NCBI GenBank assembly: GCA_009779295.1 | Contig: WREN01000087.1 | Span: 1 to 8,160 of the forward strand | DNA length: 8,160 nucleotides | Source: Oscillospiraceae bacterium | GTDB taxonomy: Bacteria > Bacillota > Clostridia > Oscillospirales > CAG-272 | Direction of reading: 5' to 3' | Shown here: positions 1 through 5,870 of the stretch, in pieces | Layout of the letters: the number at the start of each line of letters is the position of its first letter | Position numbering within the stretch: position 1 is the stretch's first letter | Made by a program: the position numbers and the translations under genes | Notes under the pieces: generated by a model | The model's database searches: none | What the model was told of the DNA's origin: nothing | Seen by the model: the letters and a program-made list of their open reading frames with translations, nothing else

Positions 1-1767
1 GGTAGTGATATTCGCGCCGTTGATATTTGTAGCTCCGGCGGTCGATAAACTCGTGATCGTTACAAGCCCGCTTATATTAACATGATCCGCGCTGATTTTT
101 ACCGTACTGGGCGCGCCGTTTATCGCTTCGACGATAATACTTGCGCTGACCGTCCCGGTAGTGCCGACGAGTTTTCCATACCCGACAACAAGGGCGATAC
201 TTGAAGTGTGACTATTGACCGTCTGTGTAATCGAGTTTGTCGTTGATATAGTCGCGTATGTGCCGCTGACCGCCGAAATGATTTTAGCCGTTCCGGTCGT
301 GCCGTCGATGTACTGCCCGATACTGGTATTTAACGTGATTGTTTGTACGTAATTGCCCATATCCGATATTTTTTGGAATGTTCCCGTAACTGCCGAAATG
401 ATCGAGGCTTGTCCGGTCGCGCCGTTGATATACTGCCCGATACTGGTGTTCAAATTAGAATTTAATACATAATTCCCCATGTCCGAGATTTTTTGAAACG
501 TCCCCGTCGCCGCGGAAACTATTTTCGCGATACCCGCCGAGCTGTCGATGTACTGCCCGATACTTGTATTCAACGTATTGTTCAATACGTAATTACCCAT
601 ATCGGATATTTTTTGATACGTGCTGCTTGCCGCCGATACAACCGCCGCTTGTCCGGTCGCGGTGTTTATAAACGTTTCGATTCCGGCGTTCAAATTTGTT
701 ATTTTCAAATATGAACCGTCCGCCTGCGCCTGCGTTATATAATTTTTTCCCTCGACGAACAGTTTTATATAACCCGTCGTGTCGAGTATTTCCGCGAGTA
801 TGACCGCTTCGATCGTTGAAACCATTCCGTCAACGGCGGTTTCGGTGTGCTGCAGCCGGACTTCAAATTTTCCGATCTCAAGGATCATTTCCGCTACGTC
901 GCTTGACGCTTTATTTGCGGTTTTTTCCGCGTCCGTGATCCGCACGTCAAAAGTTTCAACTTTTTTTGAAGTTTCGTTCGCCGTTTCTTTTGCGTCGTCC
1001 GCTTCCTTCTTAATCTCCCATATACCGTCCAAAATATCCGGTACATAATCGCCCACGTCAATGGAAACCTCAAACGGATCATACGGGTTATAGTCTATGC
1101 CTATGATACGCGTGTAATCGTTTATTCCGAGTTTGTCATATTTGACATATAGATTATCGCCAGCGCAAAGTATCGTTTTACGCCCGAGCGTCAAATTGTA
1201 TGTCGTCAGATTTTTCAGTACGTCGCGGTTTTTGCTTAGTTCAACAACGTTATCAGTATCGAGCAGGTTGACATATTGAACGCTGCCCTTGTGTTTTCGC
1301 AGATGTATTATATATCCGTCGTATTCCAGTTCTAATCCGGTAAGTCCGGCGATACTGTTCAATACCGTGCGCCTGTATGTGTTGCCGTGAACCCCGAGCG
1401 TTATATCCTGCGTCGATTCTATCGAGCCGATTATAAACGGCGTACCCTCAAAGATGATATTTAACGCGCCTGTGATATTTCCGGTATATTCATATCCGTC
1501 TGAAACTCTCTCATTGAGCGAATAACTGATATGTTCGCAGTTTACTTTACAAATCGGCTGCTTGCCGTATTCGCCGATCGCGTAGCTTATAACGTTGAAA
1601 TACTGACCGCTATAATGTACTTTGGTATTATCGTTGATTAAAAACGATTCCGCGCCGATTGTAGTAAAATTTATTGTGTACTCGCCGTTTACGCCTTCGC
1701 GCACGGACGCGCCCATGACAGTTTCAAGCGGTGTGAGCTGTCCGTTATTGTTTAATATTATTTTCAA
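1..1767 (-). CDS. Tail-associated (Tal-like) protein, prophage endopeptidase-tail family, C-terminus off window
   Basis: The frame is open for 589 codons from 1767 to the left edge, with no stop, so the gene is partial at its 3' end. The start is TTG at 1765-1767. It is chosen because AGGAGGTG lies 9 nt upstream and an in-frame TAG (1774-1776) blocks any earlier start. Residues 1-240 look like the N-terminal baseplate-hub domain of Gram-positive siphophage tail proteins (Prophage_tail / minor structural protein type; starts LKIILNNNGQLTPLE, with TTG read as Met in vivo). Residues 250-325 are charged and coiled-coil-like. Residues 384-503 are three 40-residue repeats (QKISDMGNYV...NTSIGQYI), with a degenerate copy before them. 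The visible end (VKISADHVNISGLVTITSLS...NINGAN) is typical of the stem preceding the C-terminal tip of such proteins. Likely role: tail-tip hub or fibre in host attachment and possibly wall penetration. Catalytic residues were not identified. The gene normally follows Dit, but here it follows a plasmid-type replicon. Confidence 0.85.
   Translation of the reverse strand, partial: MKIILNNNGQLTPLETVMGASVREGVNGEYTINFTTIGAESFLINDNTKVHYSGQYFNVISYAIGEYGKQPICKVNCEHISYSLNERVSDGYEYTGNITGALNIIFEGTPFIIGSIESTQDITLGVHGNTYRRTVLNSIAGLTGLELEYDGYIIHLRKHKGSVQYVNLLDTDNVVELSKNRDVLKNLTTYNLTLGRKTILCAGDNLYVKYDKLGINDYTRIIGIDYNPYDPFEVSIDVGDYVPDILDGIWEIKKEADDAKETANETSKKVETFDVRITDAEKTANKASSDVAEMILEIGKFEVRLQHTETAVDGMVSTIEAVILAEILDTTGYIKLFVEGKNYITQAQADGSYLKITNLNAGIETFINTATGQAAVVSAASSTYQKISDMGNYVLNNTLNTSIGQYIDSSAGIAKIVSAATGTFQKISDMGNYVLNSNLNTSIGQYINGATGQASIISAVTGTFQKISDMGNYVQTITLNTSIGQYIDGTTGTAKIISAVSGTYATISTTNSITQTVNSHTSSIALVVGYGKLVGTTGTVSASIIVEAINGAPSTVKISADHVNISGLVTITSLSTAGATNINGANITT
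259..738 (-). repeat. 120-bp tandem repeat inside the tail-associated gene
   Basis: Three copies in strict 120-bp register (618-499, 498-379, 378-259) encode 40-residue units with shared QKISDMGNYV and NTSIGQYI blocks. A degenerate fourth unit lies at 738-619 (SYLKITNLN...INTATGQAAVVSAASST). The tactgcccgata block recurs at 311, 431 and 551 (+ strand), with the third copy differing only just after it. Because the period is a multiple of three, gain or loss of a unit would keep the frame. Confidence 0.9.
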
Positions 1768-1773
1768 GTGACG

Positions 1774-1806
1774 CTACACCTCCTTTTTCACCTCACTATA
1801 CACCAT
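1774..1806 (-). other. Ten-codon open frame ahead of the tail-associated gene
   Basis: An ATG at 1806 opens MVYSEVKKEV and stops at TAG 1774-1776, so its end overlaps the ribosome binding site of the next gene, as most upstream genes in this operon do. It has no ribosome binding site of its own, and an in-frame TGA lies just upstream. It could be chance, or the last codons of a lost upstream gene such as Dit. This is recorded as an observation, not as a supported gene. Confidence 0.15.
1779..1784 (-). promoter_or_regulatory. Strong ribosome binding site of the tail-associated gene
   Basis: AGGAGG, extending to AGGAGGTG, is a full match to the anti-Shine-Dalgarno sequence. It lies 9-11 nt before the TTG at 1767 and decides that start. 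A second weaker GAGGTG lies about 11 nt further upstream. Confidence 0.8.
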
Positions 1807-1842
1807 ATTTTTTATTCATTTTTTCTTTGTTTGATTAGGTAT

Positions 1843-1934
1843 CGCGCGCGTAGGCGCGTACTTCTAATAAATAACTACTTAAATATACTTTAAGGTACTT
1901 TAGGCGCAGGCGCGCGCGTGCGCGTATATATGTA
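1843..1934. repeat. GC-alternating direct repeats and a 25-nt purine-pyrimidine tract
   Basis: CGCGCGCGTAGGCGCGTA (1843-1860) recurs as CGCGCGCGTGCGCGTA (1911-1926), 68 bp apart in the same orientation. The second copy lies in an unbroken alternating purine-pyrimidine run from 1910 to 1934 (GCGC repeats passing into TATATATGTA). Such runs are prone to form left-handed DNA under negative supercoiling, and this one ends 24 bp before the first iteron. Function unknown. The tract stands out sharply from the AT-rich surroundings. Confidence 0.7.
1876..1905 (+). repeat. Three 10-bp tandem repeats TACTTWARRN
   Basis: TACTTAAATA, TACTTTAAGG and TACTTTAGGC follow each other at exactly 10 bp, which is one helical turn. 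A further out-of-phase TACTT lies at 1859. The block sits between the two GC-alternating repeats. It could be a protein-binding array in the replication or partition region. No partition gene is visible here. Confidence 0.55.
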
Positions 1935-1958
1935 GCAACTTCGGAAAACACGTTTTTT

Positions 1959-2043
1959 AACTACGACCTTTTGATAGTTAACTACGACCTTTTGACAGTT
2001 AACTACGACCTTTTGACAGTCTGAACTACGACCTTTTGACAGT
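1959..2043 (+). repeat. Four iterons, consensus AACTACGACCTTTTGAYAGT
   Basis: Copies start at 1959, 1980, 2001 and 2024. The spacings are 21, 21 and 23 bp, so all four lie roughly on one face of the helix (two turns per unit). Copy 1 has GATAG where the others have GACAG; otherwise they match. Copies 1-2 and 2-3 abut so that AGTTAACT palindromes form at the junctions, while a CTG insertion separates copies 3 and 4. They lie directly upstream of a Rep_3-type gene, so they are the expected Rep binding sites for initiation and copy control. Confidence 0.93.
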
Positions 2044-2064
2044 CAAAAAAAGTTACACACAAAG

Positions 2065-2073
2065 TTATCCACA
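2065..2073 (+). promoter_or_regulatory. DnaA box TTATCCACA
   Basis: A perfect 9-bp match to the consensus DnaA box lies 22 bp after the last iteron. A one-mismatch relative, TTACACACA, sits at 2053-2061. This position next to iterons is typical of plasmid theta origins that recruit host DnaA. Confidence 0.85.
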
Positions 2074-2111
2074 GCGGTTTTTCTACTTTTTTGTTAATTT
2101 TCATATTTTTT

Positions 2112-2137
2112 TACTACCTATATTGATTTTTGTAGTA
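2112..2137. promoter_or_regulatory. Inverted repeat TACTAC-N14-GTAGTA around the -35, candidate Rep operator
   Basis: The 6-bp arms at 2112-2117 and 2132-2137 enclose the -35 hexamer (2123-2128). The arm core ACTAC equals the start of the iteron (aACTACgacc). In well-studied iteron plasmids such as F, pPS10 and R6K, Rep dimers repress their own promoter through inverted partial iterons. The same role is inferred here. The arms are short, so chance is possible. Confidence 0.45.
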
Positions 2138-2151
2138 TTTTATGATATTAT
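2123..2151 (+). promoter_or_regulatory. Sigma-A promoter of the rep gene, extended -10
   Basis: TTGATT (2123-2128) and TATTAT (2146-2151) are separated by exactly 17 bp, with TG one base before the -10 (2143-2144), which gives an extended -10. It lies about 28 bp before the rep start codon, so the expected transcript has a short leader holding only the ribosome binding site. Confidence 0.7.
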
Positions 2152-2179
2152 GAAATAAAATTTAATTTTGAGGTGCGTT

Positions 2180-2932
2180 ATGGATAATAAAATGATAGTA
2201 TATGACAAAAAATATTATGCGGTTATGGCTAATGATATTGTCAAAGGAAAACAGGAAATGACCTTGATGGAAGCAAGAATAATCCGTCTGCTAATTACGC
2301 AAGTTGTCAAGCAAGACCCAGAATTAAAAACATATACCTGTCGGATTCAGGATTTAGCCGATTTTTTAAATATTACAAGCGATAATATATACCGTAATAT
2401 TAGTGATATTTGTGATAATTTGTTAAAAAGATTGGTTAGAGTAGGAACAAAGAACCCAAAAGAACCTTGGAAAAAATTTCAATGGATTCAATTAGCGGAA
2501 TACGACGGTAAAGGTAATATTACGCTTAAATTATCAGAACAGATTGCCCCTTTTGTATTGGAATTAAATTCATGGTTTACGCAGTATCAGCTTGAAAATA
2601 TACTTGGATTTAACAGCTTTTACGCGATCCGTATTTATGAAATATTAAAATGTGATAGTGGAATAACCAGAGATGAACAAAGTGAGTTTACATATAAACT
2701 CGATTATCTTCGTGAAATATTCAACTGTACAGAGAAATATAAAAATATTAATGATTTTATTAAGAAAGTTATAGAAATAAGTGTAAGGGAAATAAACGAT
2801 AAATCCGACATTCTGGTTTCATATGAGTTGAAAAAGACAAGCCGGAAATTCACCGATATTATTTTCACCGTAGGCATTAACGGCAGGAATTATATTAAGC
2901 GGCGAAATGAATCGATATTAAACGCAAAATAA
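2180..2932 (+). CDS. Plasmid replication initiator, Rep_3 / RepB family
   Basis: A 250-residue protein predicted to bind the four upstream iterons and start theta replication with host DnaA. The start is ATG 2180, because GAGGTG (2170-2175) sits 4-6 nt before it. A TTG at 2168 is in frame but overlaps that site. Family features: NDIVKGKQEMTLMEARIIRL at residues 19-38, the first winged-helix region to about residue 115 with WKKFQWIQLAEY at 97-108, the conserved FTQYQLENILGFNSFYAIRI at 133-152, and the second winged-helix DNA-binding region (YKNINDFIKKVI...VREINDKSDILVSYE, 187-215). Full length for the family and with no break, so apparently functional. It is the only plus-strand gene among minus-strand tail genes, ends 7 bp from the tape measure stop, and uses visibly more AT-rich codons than its neighbours. 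All this points to acquisition of a plasmid replicon. Autorepression via the inverted repeat at its promoter is likely but inferred. Confidence 0.93.
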   Translation: MDNKMIVYDKKYYAVMANDIVKGKQEMTLMEARIIRLLITQVVKQDPELKTYTCRIQDLADFLNITSDNIYRNISDICDNLLKRLVRVGTKNPKEPWKKFQWIQLAEYDGKGNITLKLSEQIAPFVLELNSWFTQYQLENILGFNSFYAIRIYEILKCDSGITRDEQSEFTYKLDYLREIFNCTEKYKNINDFIKKVIEISVREINDKSDILVSYELKKTSRKFTDIIFTVGINGRNYIKRRNESILNAK

Positions 2933-2939
2933 TTTCACT

Positions 2940-5870
2940 TCAACCGACGCTGACCCCCGCAACTCTCATTTTGCCTTGATTAACGTCGTACTGGAGCCTT
3001 GAAACGGTTCTCGCGAACTTATTGCCGCCTATATCTATGGGGATAACTAACTCATAATCCTGTACGCCGGCGGTCGGCGCGTTTGCGTGCCTGAACGCTG
3101 TATTTACCGCAAGGTTATAATCCGTATTTATAGCCTTCTGCATTTCCTTGTTGACGGATTTCATCTCTTTGGAGAATCCAACGCCAACGCCTTTAGCCAA
3201 ATTAACGCCGATTTCCTTGTCAAATAAAGTTGAAGGTGAGTTTATTCCAAAAAAGTCTTTGAACCCGTCTACTATACCCTTGCCGAAGTCCGCTACTTTT
3301 TTGCCGAAGTCCATTAGCCCGTTCCATATACCGGAAAGTATATCTTTGCCCAACTGTATCCAGTCGGTTTTCGTGATGGTGTCCCATATATTTTTTACGA
3401 TGTCTTTTGCTGTTTCTACTACTTTTGGAATCGCGTCCGCTATACCCTTTATAACGTTAAATAACAGTTCAGCTCCTGCTTTAAGTAATTGAGGAGCTGC
3501 TTTTACTATCCCTTCTGCAAGTTTGATTATCAGTTTCGGGCCTACCATCAATAATTTAGGTAGCGCTTCGATTATTGCCGTAATTAACTTACCGATTATT
3601 TCCGGAGCTTTTTCAATAAGTATCGGTAACGCATCCATGATACCGTCTATTAACGCGAATACTAAATCAATCGCGCAATCAATAATCAGATCGAGGTTGT
3701 CAAGTAAAGTTTCGACTATTGTGAGCAGGGCTTTAACGGCTGCGGGTATCAGTTTTGGGAGTGATTCCGTTAATCCTTTTACAAGTTCTATTATAATTTT
3801 TATTCCCGCTTCGATTATATCCGGCAGATTATCGATCAGAGCGTTGACGAGCGTCATGATAATATCCAACGCCGCTTTTATAATTTCCGGCAGCCGTTCC
3901 ATCAATCCGTTTGCGAGCGTTTTGATGATTTCTATAGCTGTTTTAATTAGCTCCGGCAAACCTTTTATTATAGTATCAACAAGCATTAACATAATATCTG
4001 TCGCTGCTGAAGTTATTACCGGCAGGTTGTTTTTTAATGCGTCGCCTATAGCTTTTAAAATCGTTGTACTCGTTTCGATAAGCGACGGAAGCGCGTTTGT
4101 AATTTCCGTTATAATATCGGCTATTATAGGACCTACTGCTTCTACAAGTCCCGCAAAACCGTTCTCTTTAAAATCCGCCGATAGCTGATTTATGTAACCC
4201 GTGGCTTTATCTACCATACCTTTTAACGTTTTGTCGTTGCCTTTGTGTATAGAAATCAACAAATCGTTAAAGCCGTTTTTCATTACTTGTATTCTGCTTT
4301 CCAGAGTTTCGTATCTCTGGGACGCTTCTTTTGTCAAAGCGGTATTATCGTCCCACGCTTCGTTTGCCATATTGACTGATTTAGTCAAAATATTATTTGA
4401 CGTTGACAAAGCGAGTATAGCGTTGGATAAACGGATTTCTGTCAGTCCCATTTCGTCAAGGACTTCAATAGACGATTTGCCGAGCCGTTCGGCTTCGTCA
4501 AGGCCGCTTATAAAAGTGTCCATCGCGACAACGGCGTCGTCGCCCCATGCCTGTATAAATTGCTCTGCGCTCATGTTGGCTACGTCGGCGAACGCTTCGA
4601 GCCCTTTTGCCTGATCCATGAATTTTTGTAATTCAACGCCTGTTAATCCTATATCGTCCGCGACGCTTTTAAACGTCTTCGAGTTCATATTTTTTAAAAG
4701 TTCAAGTTCTCGTAAAGACATTCCGGTTGCGTCAATAGCTTTTTTAGCCGTGTCATATGTTTTGACCGAAACTTCCATCTTCTTCATGAGTTTCGATATT
4801 GCCGATCCGCCCGCCTGCGCTTCTATTCCAACCGCTGAAAGTGAGGTCGCCACCGCTATCATCTGCGCTTCCGTTAGCCCTACAACTTCGCCCGTTGACG
4901 CGAGCCTCATTGTCATTGCCATAATATCGCGTTCAGTCGTCGCAAAGTTATTCCCTAACTCAACGATTGTTGAACCAAAACGCCCGTAATCGTCCGCACT
5001 CATTTTGGTAATATTAGCGAATTTCGCGATCGACATTGCCGCTTCGGTTGCTGACAGATTCGTCGATACGCCCAAATCTACCATAACCCGCGTAAATTCC
5101 ATTATATTATCAACTTCAATGCCCATCTGTCCGGCAGCTTCAGCTACCGCGGCGATTTCCGTTGTCGTGGCGGGGATTTCAAGTGCCATCTGCCTAATAT
5201 CGTTTTTTAGCTGAACGAGCTGTTCATCCGTCGCGTCAACGGTCTTTTTAACGCCCGCGAACGCGCTTTCAAACTCGATCCCCGCGTCTATTGACTTTTT
5301 AACTACTGTCGTTATACCCGCGGCGATCCCTGCGACTGCTGCCGCCATTGTTTTAGCTATCGCGGCGGCGGCTTTGCCGACGGCGCTTCCGACTCCGCTG
5401 ACTACTTTGCCGAAAGTTTCAAATTTTTTACCGGATTCGTTCGCGCTGTCGCCAGATTTTTTAACTTCGTTCCCTAAAGTGTCAGTACCTTTTGCGGTTT
5501 TATCTGCTTCTTTTTTTAGGTCGCTTAACTTAACTTCAGTATTATATACTTCGCGCTGAAAAGCCCGGTACGCTTCCGGTGATATTTCATTATTCTGGAA
5601 TTGTTTAGCGACTTCTTCCTGTACACTTTGTAATGTTTTAAGTTTATTACTGACTTCTTCAATTTCTTTCTTGAGCAAATCTATTTTTTGATTCCTTAGC
5701 CATGTGTTTCCCGGATCGTTTTGTAATAACTTATGTACGGTGTTTATTTCTTTTTGTAATGAATTAATATCTTTATTAACGTCGCTTAACGCTTTCGACA
5801 ATCCCGTCGTATTGCCGCCGATCTCAACGGTGATCCCTTTTAAGTAATCTTTGGCGGCCAGTTTAATCAC
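2940..5870 (-). CDS. Phage tail tape measure protein
   Basis: About 976 residues. The protein sets tail length, sits in the tail tube lumen and is ejected with DNA. Residues 8-30 (YLKGITVEIGGNTTGLSKAL) are the classic tape-measure N-terminus. Residues 31-150 are coiled coil. Residues 156-190 form an alanine/glycine-rich hydrophobic segment. About 195-370 is the conserved PhageMin_Tail-type core (IDAGIEFESAFAGVKKTVDA). Residues 594-835 are eleven 22-residue amphipathic repeats beginning LP. FFGINSPS at 873-880 is the usual C-terminal motif. Start: GTG 5870 is the furthest conventional start, but it overlaps AGGAGG itself. CTG 5861, 8 nt after AGGAGG, would give MAAKDYLKGITVEIGG and fits better. 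The chaperone frameshift frame ends at 5863, so translation is coupled. Using about 1.5 angstrom per residue (general rule), the tail would be near 145 nm. Confidence 0.95.
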   Translation of the reverse strand: MIKLAAKDYLKGITVEIGGNTTGLSKALSDVNKDINSLQKEINTVHKLLQNDPGNTWLRNQKIDLLKKEIEEVSNKLKTLQSVQEEVAKQFQNNEISPEAYRAFQREVYNTEVKLSDLKKEADKTAKGTDTLGNEVKKSGDSANESGKKFETFGKVVSGVGSAVGKAAAAIAKTMAAAVAGIAAGITTVVKKSIDAGIEFESAFAGVKKTVDATDEQLVQLKNDIRQMALEIPATTTEIAAVAEAAGQMGIEVDNIMEFTRVMVDLGVSTNLSATEAAMSIAKFANITKMSADDYGRFGSTIVELGNNFATTERDIMAMTMRLASTGEVVGLTEAQMIAVATSLSAVGIEAQAGGSAISKLMKKMEVSVKTYDTAKKAIDATGMSLRELELLKNMNSKTFKSVADDIGLTGVELQKFMDQAKGLEAFADVANMSAEQFIQAWGDDAVVAMDTFISGLDEAERLGKSSIEVLDEMGLTEIRLSNAILALSTSNNILTKSVNMANEAWDDNTALTKEASQRYETLESRIQVMKNGFNDLLISIHKGNDKTLKGMVDKATGYINQLSADFKENGFAGLVEAVGPIIADIITEITNALPSLIETSTTILKAIGDALKNNLPVITSAATDIMLMLVDTIIKGLPELIKTAIEIIKTLANGLMERLPEIIKAALDIIMTLVNALIDNLPDIIEAGIKIIIELVKGLTESLPKLIPAAVKALLTIVETLLDNLDLIIDCAIDLVFALIDGIMDALPILIEKAPEIIGKLITAIIEALPKLLMVGPKLIIKLAEGIVKAAPQLLKAGAELLFNVIKGIADAIPKVVETAKDIVKNIWDTITKTDWIQLGKDILSGIWNGLMDFGKKVADFGKGIVDGFKDFFGINSPSTLFDKEIGVNLAKGVGVGFSKEMKSVNKEMQKAINTDYNLAVNTAFRHANAPTAGVQDYELVIPIDIGGNKFARTVSRLQYDVNQGKMRVAGVSVG
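3366..4091 (-). repeat. Eleven 22-residue (66-bp) helical repeats in the tape measure gene
   Basis: Units begin at residues 594, 616, 638, 660, 682, 704, 726, 748, 770, 792 and 814, exactly 22 apart. The pattern is LP-x-LI-x3-A-x-II-x-L-x-(D/N/E)-G-(L/I). Nine of the eleven keep L/I-P at the start; the exceptions are unit 7 (LD) and unit 10 (AP). The DNA keeps only traces of the 66-bp period (ccggca blocks), so the duplication is old. Confidence 0.9.

Larger units (their letters stand above)
1910..2165 (+). other. Predicted iteron-type replication origin (oriV)
   Basis: The region has the usual parts of a Rep_3/theta origin in order: a Z-DNA-prone GC tract, four iterons (1959-2043), an imperfect DnaA-box-like TTACACACA (2053-2061), a perfect DnaA box (2065-2073), and about 90 bp of strongly AT-rich sequence suited to duplex opening (2077-2167), followed by the rep promoter and rep gene. 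Known family behaviour: Rep monomers bind the iterons and, with host DnaA, melt the AT-rich stretch. The exact boundaries and the location of the melting region are inferred. Confidence 0.75.

Noticed and set aside
259..738. Possible CRISPR array
   Set aside because: The 120-bp periodic units are coding and conserved throughout, without a short-repeat/unique-spacer pattern.
493..1082. Plus frames 493-714 and 779-1048, and minus frame 894-1082
   Set aside because: All lie inside the 589-codon tail-associated frame. The minus one is in a different phase and highly basic, as out-of-frame shadows often are.
1790..1830. Minus-strand promoter for the tail-associated gene (TATAGT-like -10 near 1800)
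   Set aside because: No acceptable -35 at 16-18 bp, and the sequence is a simple A-rich run, so it is not supported.
2168..2179. TTG at 2168 as the rep start
   Set aside because: It overlaps the GAGGTG ribosome binding site. The ATG at 2180 has proper spacing and gives a normal family N-terminus.
2925..2945. Bidirectional terminator between rep and tape measure
   Set aside because: The gap is 7 bp and no GC-rich hairpin with a T-run is present around the two stop codons.
3523..4188. Plus-strand 221-residue open frame
   Set aside because: Lies wholly antisense to the 66-bp repeats of the tape measure gene. The serine/isoleucine-rich sequence mirrors the repeat, and it has no ribosome binding site.
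4201..5559. Several plus-strand frames (4201-4614, 4618-4989, 5005-5214, 5374-5559), together with 3148-3492
   Set aside because: All are shadows of the tape measure gene, with serine- and alanine-rich low-complexity products and no start signals.
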